From the NCBI RefSeq assembly GCF_000442515.1, contig NZ_AQPH01000024.1, positions 1 through 45,348 of the forward strand: a stretch of 45,348 bases of DNA, read 5' to 3'. This document shows positions 1 to 8,432 of this stretch, in pieces; the stretch's first letter is position 1; each line of letters begins with the position of its first letter. The DNA comes from Magnetospirillum fulvum MGU-K5. GTDB lineage: Bacteria > Pseudomonadota > Alphaproteobacteria > Rhodospirillales > Magnetospirillaceae. The notes under the pieces are model-generated. The model was given only the letters and a program-made list of their open reading frames with translations, did no database searches and was not told where the DNA came from. The position numbers and the translations under genes are program-made.

Positions 1-44
1 GGGAATAGCCGAGGATCGAACTGCGTCACCGATGCGCCGTTCGA

Positions 45-467
45 TCAGTGAGTGGGGGTCCCGCACTGACCATGATCGGTCAGCACCTCGATCACGCGGC
101 ATTTGGCGATCGTCGCGTGCGAACACCCCGCGATCATCCGCTCAAGTTCGGTTTGGAGCGCTTTGAGGCGTTCGATACGCTCCACCACGTCCTGAAGCCG
201 CTGCCGGGCGATCGAATCCGCCGGAGAGCAGGATTGCCCCGGATTGTCCTGAAGATCGAGCAAGGTGCGGATCGCACCGATATCGAACCCTAACTCGCGG
301 GCGTGACGGATAAAGGTCAGTCGGCGCAGCCGGGATTCGTCATAGACCCGCCGGTTGCCCTCGGTGCGCGGCGGTTCGGGCAACAGCCCCATCTGTTCGT
401 AATAGCGGATCGTCGGGACCTTGATCCCGCTGACGCGCGCCGCTTCGCCGATCGAAACTCCGGACAT
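45..467 (-). CDS. MerR-family metal-responsive regulator (ZntR/CadR/PbrR type)
   Basis: A 140-residue cytoplasmic transcription regulator expected to sense Zn, Cd or Pb and switch on the divergent P-type ATPase gene. The N-terminus has the MerR winged-helix (IGEAARVSGIKVPTIRYYEQ), followed by the long dimerisation helix. Metal-ligand positions of the ZntR/CadR group are visible: a Cys near residue 80 (QSCSPADS) and a C-terminal loop with Cys-Ser-His and a further Cys (AGCSHATIAKC), then one more Cys near the end (HGQC). The ATG at 465-467 is chosen because the helix-turn-helix begins directly after it; the frame stays open further upstream but that part has no family similarity and crosses the promoter. 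Metal specificity cannot be set by eye; the regulator type is confident. Confidence 0.9.
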   Translation of the reverse strand: MSGVSIGEAARVSGIKVPTIRYYEQMGLLPEPPRTEGNRRVYDESRLRRLTFIRHARELGFDIGAIRTLLDLQDNPGQSCSPADSIARQRLQDVVERIERLKALQTELERMIAGCSHATIAKCRVIEVLTDHGQCGTPTH

Positions 468-475
468 TTTCCCGC

Positions 476-506
476 TTGCTCCTCTAGCGACTAGAGACTG
501 TAGCCT
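476..506 (+). promoter_or_regulatory. MerR-type promoter/operator of the metal ATPase gene
   Basis: Seen: a -35-like TTGCTC at 476-481, a perfect dyad CTCTAG-CGA-CTAGAG at 482-496, and a -10-like TAGCCT at 501-506. The spacer is 19 bp, longer than the usual 17 bp, which is the known hallmark of promoters that MerR proteins activate by DNA distortion. The dyad lies between the divergent regulator and ATPase genes, as in other zntR/cadR systems. Confidence 0.82.
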
Positions 507-535
507 TGTTGAGAATGACAAGCAAGGACACCACG

Positions 536-2791
536 ATGACCTCGGTTCCGAAGACACGTTTCCGCCTTGAAGGGGTCGATTGCCCTTCATGTGCGGCCAA
601 GATCGACACTGCCGCACGACGGATTCCGGGCGTAACCGAGGTGATGGTCTCGGTCACCACTCAGACCTTATCGGTAACCCATGCTCCCGATACCGACCTT
701 GACGCGTTGATCAGACAAATCAACAGCCTGGGCTTCCGGGCGACGCGCCACACCCCTACCCCAATCCCGTTAAGCGCCATCTCCCGTCACCAGCCCGAAC
801 CGTGCTGCGGCGGACATCACCACGACCATAACCATGATCATGATCACGCCCATAACCATGACCATGGCGGCAGAGAGGACGCGGTGGTAACGACGGAGCA
901 CGATCACGGCCCCAGCGACGGTCCGTGGTGGCAGTCGCCCAAGGCCCGGTTGACCATCGCCAGCGGCGTAGCGCTGGTGACAGCCTATGGGGTTGGGTTG
1001 GTGCTGCCGCATTACGCGGTCTGGGCCTTTCTGCTCGCCATCGCGGTCGGGATCGTCCCGATCTCCTGGCGGGCGTTGGCGTCGGCCCGCGCCGGCAGCC
1101 CATTTTCGATCGAGATGCTGATGACGATTGCCGCCATCGGCGCGATCGTCATCGGGGCGACCGAGGAAGCCGCCGTGGTCTTGTTCCTGTTCCTGGTCGG
1201 CGAAGTGCTGGAAGGCGTCGCGGCTCAGCGCGCCCGAAGCGGCATCCAGGGTCTGGCCGCGCTGGTGCCCAAGACCGCCCGGCTGGAAACCAACGACGGA
1301 CTCAAGGAAGTAGCGGCGGATAGCCTGACCGTCGGCGTGATTGTTGTTGTCCGCCCCGGCGACCGCATCCCCGCCGATGGCGAGATCGTCCAGGGCGACA
1401 GCGCGATCGATGAAGCCCCCGTCACCGGCGAAAGCGTGCCGAAGACCAAGCGGACCGGCGATACGGTTTTCGCTGGGACGGTCAATGGCGACGGCGTGTT
1501 GCGGGTCCGCGTCACTGCCGCCGCCGCCGACAACACCATTGCCCGCATCGTCCAGTTGGTCGAAGAGGCCCAGGAGAGCAAGGCCCCGACCGAGCGTTTC
1601 ATCGACCGCTTTGCACGCTGGTACACGCCTGGGATCGTCGTCGTCGCCGCCCTGGTTGCCATACTTCCGCCGCTGGCCTGGGGTGCGGATTGGGCCGCCT
1701 GGACTTATAAAGCCCTGGCGATCCTGCTGATCGGCTGCCCCTGCGCCCTGGTCATCTCGACCCCCGCCGCGATTGCCGCCGGTTTGTCGGCAGGAGCGCG
1801 GCGCGGCCTGCTGATGAAAGGCGGAGCCGTGCTGGAGACGGTCGGCCGGATTACCGCCATCGCTTTCGACAAGACCGGAACGCTGACCACGGGCAAGCCG
1901 ACCGTTACCGACGTGATCGGGTTCGGAACTGAGAGTCCGGCGACGGTGCTGACCCTGGCCGCTGCGCTGGAAACCGGATCGAGCCATCCGCTCGCCCGGG
2001 CCATCCTTGCCGAAGCGAACGCCCAGGCGCTGGGGAGCTTGGCCTGTGACAATCAGGCGGCGGTGCCGGGACAAGGCGTGACCGGAACAATCGGCGGCGA
2101 TCAGATCTTTCTCGGCTCGGCCTCGTCCGCAGCAGACCGCGCCAGGATCGGCGAGGCCGAACAGGCTTTGATCGCGGCACGCAGCGCCGAGGGGAAATCG
2201 GTGGCAGTGCTGGTCCGCAACGAAGAAGCGATCGGACTGGTCGCGATGCGCGACGAACCCCGCGCCGATGCCAGACGCGGCCTTGATGCGCTCAAGGCGG
2301 CCGGGGTGGCGCCGGTGATGCTGACCGGCGACAATCGCGCCACCGCCGAGGCCGTGGCCGCGCTGCTGGGCATCACCCCACGCGCCGATCTCCTTCCCCG
2401 CGACAAGCAGGAGATTATCCGCGACATGCAGAGCCGGGGGGAAATCGTCGCCAAGGTCGGGGACGGTATCAACGACGCCCCTGCCCTCGCCGCCGCTGAT
2501 ATTGGAATCGCAATGGGTGGCGGCACCGATGTCGCGCTTGAAACCGCCGACGCCGCGATCTTGCACGGAAGGGTGATGGACATCGCCGACATGGTGTCCC
2601 TGTCGCGCCGGGTCATGGGCAACATCCGTCAGAACATCACCATCGCGCTTGGCCTCAAAGCCGGGTTCCTGGTGACGACGCTTCTGGGCATCACCGGATT
2701 GTGGCCCGCGATTCTGGCCGATACCGGTGCGACCGTGCTGGTCACGGCGAATGCGATGCGGCTGTTGCGGTGGCGGGGATCGGCGGTGTGA
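536..2791 (+). CDS. zntA: Zn/Cd/Pb-exporting P1B-type ATPase
   Basis: A 751-residue inner-membrane pump that uses ATP to export divalent soft metals. Domains in order: an N-terminal heavy-metal-associated domain (GVDCPSCAAKID, residues ~13-24), a His/Asp-rich stretch with about a dozen His (~residues 90-112), transmembrane helices, the actuator motif (TGES), the metal-site motif CPC (GCPCALVIS), the phosphorylation motif DKTGTLT, the HP locus (SSHPLA) and the hinge GDGINDAPAL. CPC without Cu-type features plus the adjacent ZntR/CadR-type regulator points to Zn/Cd/Pb. The ATG at 536 is preferred: AGGA at 525-528 gives a ribosome site, whereas ATG 515 and TTG 506 lie at or inside the promoter. 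CadA is an equally valid family name. Confidence 0.92.
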   Translation: MTSVPKTRFRLEGVDCPSCAAKIDTAARRIPGVTEVMVSVTTQTLSVTHAPDTDLDALIRQINSLGFRATRHTPTPIPLSAISRHQPEPCCGGHHHDHNHDHDHAHNHDHGGREDAVVTTEHDHGPSDGPWWQSPKARLTIASGVALVTAYGVGLVLPHYAVWAFLLAIAVGIVPISWRALASARAGSPFSIEMLMTIAAIGAIVIGATEEAAVVLFLFLVGEVLEGVAAQRARSGIQGLAALVPKTARLETNDGLKEVAADSLTVGVIVVVRPGDRIPADGEIVQGDSAIDEAPVTGESVPKTKRTGDTVFAGTVNGDGVLRVRVTAAAADNTIARIVQLVEEAQESKAPTERFIDRFARWYTPGIVVVAALVAILPPLAWGADWAAWTYKALAILLIGCPCALVISTPAAIAAGLSAGARRGLLMKGGAVLETVGRITAIAFDKTGTLTTGKPTVTDVIGFGTESPATVLTLAAALETGSSHPLARAILAEANAQALGSLACDNQAAVPGQGVTGTIGGDQIFLGSASSAADRARIGEAEQALIAARSAEGKSVAVLVRNEEAIGLVAMRDEPRADARRGLDALKAAGVAPVMLTGDNRATAEAVAALLGITPRADLLPRDKQEIIRDMQSRGEIVAKVGDGINDAPALAAADIGIAMGGGTDVALETADAAILHGRVMDIADMVSLSRRVMGNIRQNITIALGLKAGFLVTTLLGITGLWPAILADTGATVLVTANAMRLLRWRGSAV

Positions 2792-2929
2792 CCGCACCGG
2801 GGGCACACCGCCCCTTAGGATAGGTCGATCGGCCGGAGCCCCATTGATCTGGGCGTCCCCACGCCATACCTTATGATATAGGAGTCATATCGACGACCGG
2901 CTGCGGGACTGGGGGGGAGGCATCATCAG

Positions 2930-5900
2930 GTGAGCGCCACGACAACACCGGCACAGCCGGTCTCTCCCCCTGGGTTACGCGGTCAGACGGGGCTTCGCCG
3001 TCTCGGCATGATGCGCCTGCTCGACACTTGCCCGTTGGGCATCGTGATCTGCGACCGCGACAACCGTATCCTCTACGCCAATCAGGCGATTGGAGTCCTG
3101 ATGGGGATCGACCGGGTAACGCTGGCCGGTGGCTTGTTGCGCAACCTGTTCAAACGCACCGAGATGCATGACCGGCTGTTCAGCGCCGCCTTGCAGATGG
3201 AGCCGGTCCGCGATTGCGTCGCCGCGATCCGCAGCCTGCACCGCCCGGCCCTGTGGACCGAGATCACCATTGAATCGACGATTTTCAACGATGTCGATGC
3301 TCTCCTGGTGTGGGTGAAGGACATCACCGCGCAACGGGTGTCCGAAGAGGGCCTGGAGCGGGTGTTCAGCGCAGTGCCGCAACCCTTTTTCCTGATCAAT
3401 ACCGACAGCGGTGCGATCATCCGCGCCAGCCGCCGCGCCAACGAATTGTTCATGGTCGGCCGTTCAAAAGACGGCCAGCGAATGGACGACATTGTCGGGC
3501 GAAAGGACTGGACCGCCTTTTTGTCCGAACTGCGCGAAGGCGGCTATGTCGAGCATTTTGAGATCGATCTGCGCACGGCCTATGGCGAGGTCCTCCCCGC
3601 CGCTCTGTCCGGACAGGCGGTAAATTGGGAGGAAGAACGCTGCGTTCTGGTCGGGATCACCGACTTGAGCGAAACCCGCAAGGCCGACGAGATTTTGCAC
3701 CGCTTTTTCGACGCCGCCCCCTTGGCGATGATCCTGGCCCGCCTGCCGGGCGGCGAGATGATCCGGGCCAACCGCCGGGCCTCGGAATTGTTTTATTCCG
3801 ACAGCAAGGAATCCATGACCCTGGAGGGGTTTATGGGTCCGGCGGCCAGTTCCACTTTTCTCGACAATCTGGGCAGCGGCGGCTTCGTCGAGGGTTTCGT
3901 GACCTTGCTCGACACTGATTACGGCGAACGCTTCTGGGCGCTGGTGTCGGGTCAGATGGTCGAGATCGACGGCCAGCGTTGCGTCCTGGTCGGAGTGATC
4001 GACATCACCGACCGCAAGCGGACCGAAGCAGAGCTTCTCGACGCCAAGGAGATTGCCGAAAAAGCCACCCAGGCGAAGTCGATGTTCCTGGCCGTGATGA
4101 GCCACGAAATCCGCACCCCGATGAACGGCATTCAAGGGATGCTGGAGATGCTGTCGTTGACCTCGCTCGACGAGGATCAGACCGACATGGTTCAGATCGT
4201 ACGCAAATCATCGACCACCTTGTTGACCATTATCAACGACATCCTGGATTTCTCGAAGATCGAGTCCGGCAAGATGGAGCTGGAGCGGGTCGAGGTGAAC
4301 CTCCGCGATCTGGTCGAAAGCGCAGTCGAGATCGTCGCACCGCAGACACGGGAAAAAGGCATCGAACTCGCTTGGTGCGCCGCTCCCGACCTGCCTGTCT
4401 ACTGGACCGGCGATCCGGTGCGGCTGCGGCAGATTCTGCTCAACCTGCTGGGCAATGCGATCAAATTCACCAAGCGGGGCGCGGTGGTTGTCCGCGTTGC
4501 TGTCCCCACCGGCCCGGACAGCGCCTTCGCCCGCTTCGAGATCGTCGATACCGGGATCGGCCTCAGCGACGAACAGGTTGCGCGCCTGTTCCAACCCTTT
4601 ACCCAGGCCGACGCCTCGACCACCCGCCAGTTCGGCGGCACCGGCCTTGGCCTGTCGATCTGCCATCGGTTGGTGTCGCTGATGGGGGGCGCGATCGGCG
4701 TGACCAGCGTTCCCGGAGTGGGGTCGACGTTCTGGTTCACGCTGCCGCTGGAGCAAGGAACGATCCCCGACGCCCCCCGCCAGAGTCTGGACGGTCAGCG
4801 CATCCTGGTGCTCGACGATTTGCCCGAAAGCCGCGACCATATGGCGGGGATTCTGATCCATCATGGTGCCGAAGTGATCGCCTGTGCCGATACCGATTCC
4901 GCCCTCGCTGCCCTCGCCACTCCGGTCTCGCTGGCGATCCTCGACGAGCCGTTGCGGACGCCCACGCTGGTCGAGCGCCTGGGCCAAAGCCCGGTCCTGC
5001 GCGCCCTGTCGAGCGAACCGCCGCCCGGAACCGAGGGGGGCGTGCTGATCAAACCCGCGCGCGAAGCGATCGTGCTGCGGCAGGTCCATCAGGCGCTCAA
5101 TCTGGAAAGTCCCGGCGAAAAGGCCGCTGCCCCGCTCTCGCCGCAACCGCTGGCACCGCCGAGCCGCGACGAGGCCCACGCCTCGGGCCGTCTGATCCTG
5201 GTGGCCGAGGACAACCCGACCAACCGTCTGGTGATCGCCCGCCAGCTCACCCGGCTCGGGTATGCCTTCGATATGGCCGAGGACGGCGAAGCGGCCTGGG
5301 ACGCGCTGGCTTCGACCAGTTTCGATCTGCTGCTGACCGATTGCGCGATGCCGCGCCTGGATGGCTATGATCTGGCGCGGCGGATTCGGGCCAGCGAAAC
5401 CGACCGGCACCTGCCGATCATCGCCCTGACCGCCAACGCGATGGAAGAGGATGCGCAACGCTGCCTGTCCGCCGGAATGGATGCTTATCTGTCCAAGCCG
5501 GTCGCCCTTGATCGCCTGGCCGAACTGATCGAAACCTATCTGCCGAAAAAGGCACGCCCCCCCGCCCCCACCGCCCGAGGCCGCCCCGCTGCCGCCGCCC
5601 TCGCCCGCTCCGATCGATCTTGCCGCTTTGACCGAGATTCTAGGCGAAGCCGATCCCGACCTGTTCGCGGAAATCCTGACCTTCTTTGTCGAAGCCTTCG
5701 GTGAATTGAGCGACCGGCTGAACGCCGCCATCACCACCCGCGACCGTGCCGCTCTGCGCGCGACCGCCCACGCCGCCAAGGGGGCCGCCCGCAACGCGGC
5801 CAGCCCCAAGCTGGCCGAGTGCCTCGCCACGTTGGAAGCCACGGCGGAAAAGGAAAAATGGCCGACCCTGGCGAAAAAGGTCAAGGCCGTCGAGGCGGCC

Positions 5901-5966
5901 TTTGCCGAGGTGCGGGCCTTCGTCGCCGCCGGGCAGTTCGTCGCCGATTCCACGGGGGACCCATGA
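2930..5966 (+). CDS. PAS-PAS-PAS hybrid histidine kinase with two receivers and HPt; frame broken before HPt
   Basis: A BarA/ArcB-like phosphorelay kinase. Starting at GTG 2930 (G-rich ribosome site just upstream) it has three PAS-like segments (~residues 25-370), a HisKA domain with His392 in [11 protein letters not shown], a HATPase ([25 protein letters not shown]), a weakly conserved receiver (~residues 623-730, still with LDD and KP) and a second canonical receiver (AEDN; Asp804 in LTDCAMP; SKP). The open frame continues only to 5704 with low-complexity Arg-rich residues. Shifting by one base at the 7-C run 5557-5563 joins it to a Pro-rich linker and an HPt domain (His codon 5769-5771, [10 protein letters not shown]) ending at TGA 5964-5966. 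An intact version would be about 1011 residues. No transmembrane segment is obvious, so the sensor is probably cytoplasmic; signal unknown. Confidence 0.85.
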
Positions 5967-6007
5967 TCTCTGATCGCGGATTTCGGCATGACCAAGCCAG
6001 ATCGAAA

Positions 6008-8341
6008 TCAGCCCTTGTCCCGGTCACCCGACAGCAGGGAGATTCGATACAAATCGAGCAGGGATTTCGACGCGGTCTTGCTCATGATCGCGGCGCGATG
6101 ATTTTCAACCGTGCGGCGGCTGATCCCCATCTCATGGGCGATGATCTTGTTGGATAGGCCGGTCAGCATCAGCCCCAGCACCTGTCGTTCCCGGGGGGTC
6201 AAAGCGGCGAAGCAGCGGGCGGCTTCGGCACGGCGGGCGCTTTCGGCGGCGACATCGCGCCCCAGTTCCAGGGCACGCCCGACGGCGGCCAGCATTTCCT
6301 CAGGATCGATCGGTTTGGTGATGAAGTCCTCGGCCCCCGCTTTCATCGCCGCCACCGCCATCGGCACATCGCCATGTCCGGTCATCACGATGGCGGGGAT
6401 CGGGTTGCCCTGGTCGCGAAGATGGCGGAGCATCTCCAATCCGCCCATCCCCGGCATCACCGCATCGACGACCAGGCATCCCGCCCCCCGGGGCTGATCG
6501 CTCCGCAGAAAGGTCTCGGCATTGGGATAGAGCAGGACGTCGCGATCGTCCTCGGACAACAAAGCGGCGATCGCCTTGCACACAAACGGATCGTCATCGA
6601 TGACATGCACGGTCGACGTCACCGCCCGTCCCTCCGCCGGAGGGAAACGGCACACCGAACGCGCCAGCAACGTTCCCGCCGCACGCAGGATTTCGCTGGT
6701 CGTCGCGGGCTTGAACAGGTGGATGCAATCCGGTTCGGCGACGATCTGGCGCAAGCTGTCGGTTGAAATGTCGCCCGTCAACAAGATCGCGGGCAACGTC
6801 GCCGCGACCGATCGCAATTGCGCCAGCACGTCGAGTCCGGTCAACCCGCCCGGCAGGGTGTAATCGGTCACCACCAGATCAAGCGGGGTGCGGGCCAGGG
6901 CCAGGGCTTGGTCCGCGTTCCAGACCCGGATCACCGCGCAACCCTCGGCCGCGAACAGATGCTCCAGCATCGACCCGACCGACGAATCGTCTTCGACCAG
7001 CAGAACGCTGCGGTGATGGAACTGAACGGCGGGGAGATCATCGGCAACCGGATCGGATGCGGAAACCTCCGTCTCGACCTCGCCCCGGGGCAGCTCGATC
7101 CAGAACACCGACCCCTTGCCAGGGCGCGAGCGGACCCCGATCGGATGCCCCAGCAAAGCCGCCTGCCGTTTGACGATCGCCAGCCCCAGACCAAGCCCCT
7201 GGCTCCGCTTGCGCCGAGGATTATCGACCTGATGGAATTCCTCGAAGATCGAATCGAGCTGGTCCTCGGGGATACCGATTCCGTTATCCCACACCTCGAT
7301 CCGCACCCGGTCGCCCCGACGGCGGCAGCCGAGCAAAACCCGGCCGTCATGGGTGTATTTAAATGCGTTTGACAGCAGATTGCGTAGAATCTGTTCCAGC
7401 AGCTTGGGATCGCTTCGCACGATCAGCCCGCTTTCGACCAGATGCAGGACGTTATTGGCGGCCCCGGCCTGAAACGCGAAATCCTGTGCCAGCCGTCCAA
7501 GCAGCGAAGCAACCGACAGGCCGACCGGATGGTACGAGATGATCCCGGCATCGAGCAGATTGATGTCAAGCAAGGTGTTGAGCATCGTCGACATCCCCCC
7601 CAGCGCCTTATCCTGCTCGGCTAGCAGAGCGCGGATCTGGGGATCGTCGGTCTTGCGCGCCATCACCCAACTGATCAGATACAACGTCTGCAACGGCTGA
7701 CGCAGATCATGACTGGCGGCGGCAAGAAATCGTGATTTGGCGGCGGTTGCCCGCTCGGCATCCTCGACGGCGCGGCGCAGCGCATCATGGGCGCGTTTGC
7801 GTTCGGTGATGTCGAGGAGAGCGATGATGCTGCCCCCTCCGCCCGACGTGATCCGGCCTTCGAGTTGGACGACGCAATCGTCGGGACGAGCGCCCCCACG
7901 CCGCAACGCCACTTCGCAGCATCCGACGCCTTCATCCGCGAAGAGATTGCCCAGGAAGCCACGGAACGCCGCCATCGAATCGTCGGCGATAAAGGCCGCC
8001 AGCCGCAAGGCACCGGTCGGACCGGGAACCAGCCCCAGCAAAGCGGCGGCAGCATGATTGACCCGGCTGATCTGTCCGTCACGATCCAACGTCAGATAGG
8101 GAACGGGGGAAAGCTCGTAAAGCTCGGTAAACTGGGCCAAACTGGCTTCGGCAAAGCAGGATGCCTCGCGCAGCGCCTCGTTCTGAAGTTCCAGTTCGAT
8201 GCGATGAACGCGAAGCTCATGGACCAGCCGCGCAGGACTGTCCGCGATTGATCCGGTCTCGCCCCCCCCTGCACCGAGTTTCTGCTCGGCCTGTTGACGA
8301 AGAGACAGAGCGTCTTGCGACGGTTTCGACTCAGCATTCAT
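6008..8341 (-). CDS. PAS histidine kinase fused to receiver and FixJ-type DNA-binding regulator
   Basis: A roughly 777-residue protein that joins sensor and transcription output. In order: a predicted coiled coil/PAS region (~residues 45-180), HisKA with AASHDLRQPL (His ~211, the sequence style of NahK/ErcS-like kinases), HATPase (NLLSNAFKY, DNGIGIP, GLGLGLAI), a first receiver (VLLVEDDSS; VVTDYTLPGG; FKP), a second receiver (HVIDDD; VVDAVMPGMGG; KPID) and a LuxR/FixJ helix-turn-helix (LTPRERQVLGLMLTGLSNK) at the C-terminus. No membrane segment is evident. The ATG at 8341 is used; an in-frame GTG at 8386 adds 15 residues without clear support. It lies 92 nt downstream of the CheB-CheR fusion on the same strand and converges on the preceding hybrid kinase, so they could share a signal. 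Target genes unknown. Confidence 0.87.
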   Translation of the reverse strand: MNAESKPSQDALSLRQQAEQKLGAGGGETGSIADSPARLVHELRVHRIELELQNEALREASCFAEASLAQFTELYELSPVPYLTLDRDGQISRVNHAAAALLGLVPGPTGALRLAAFIADDSMAAFRGFLGNLFADEGVGCCEVALRRGGARPDDCVVQLEGRITSGGGGSIIALLDITERKRAHDALRRAVEDAERATAAKSRFLAAASHDLRQPLQTLYLISWVMARKTDDPQIRALLAEQDKALGGMSTMLNTLLDINLLDAGIISYHPVGLSVASLLGRLAQDFAFQAGAANNVLHLVESGLIVRSDPKLLEQILRNLLSNAFKYTHDGRVLLGCRRRGDRVRIEVWDNGIGIPEDQLDSIFEEFHQVDNPRRKRSQGLGLGLAIVKRQAALLGHPIGVRSRPGKGSVFWIELPRGEVETEVSASDPVADDLPAVQFHHRSVLLVEDDSSVGSMLEHLFAAEGCAVIRVWNADQALALARTPLDLVVTDYTLPGGLTGLDVLAQLRSVAATLPAILLTGDISTDSLRQIVAEPDCIHLFKPATTSEILRAAGTLLARSVCRFPPAEGRAVTSTVHVIDDDPFVCKAIAALLSEDDRDVLLYPNAETFLRSDQPRGAGCLVVDAVMPGMGGLEMLRHLRDQGNPIPAIVMTGHGDVPMAVAAMKAGAEDFITKPIDPEEMLAAVGRALELGRDVAAESARRAEAARCFAALTPRERQVLGLMLTGLSNKIIAHEMGISRRTVENHRAAIMSKTASKSLLDLYRISLLSGDRDKG

Positions 8342-8432
8342 GGCCGCCCATCCAGTCGGGTTGTACGGCCCATGCCCCCCAGGCACCGCGCAAATTTACA
8401 CCCGTTCGATAGACGGCGGGGAGGGTCGGAAA

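Noticed and set aside
770-2806. Minus-strand 678-codon open frame opposite the P-type ATPase
   Set aside because: Antisense shadow of a full set of P1B-ATPase motifs; His/Gly/Arg-rich without domains.
4208-5995. Minus-strand 595-codon open frame opposite the hybrid kinase
   Set aside because: Antisense to HisKA, HATPase and receiver motifs; no own domain signal.
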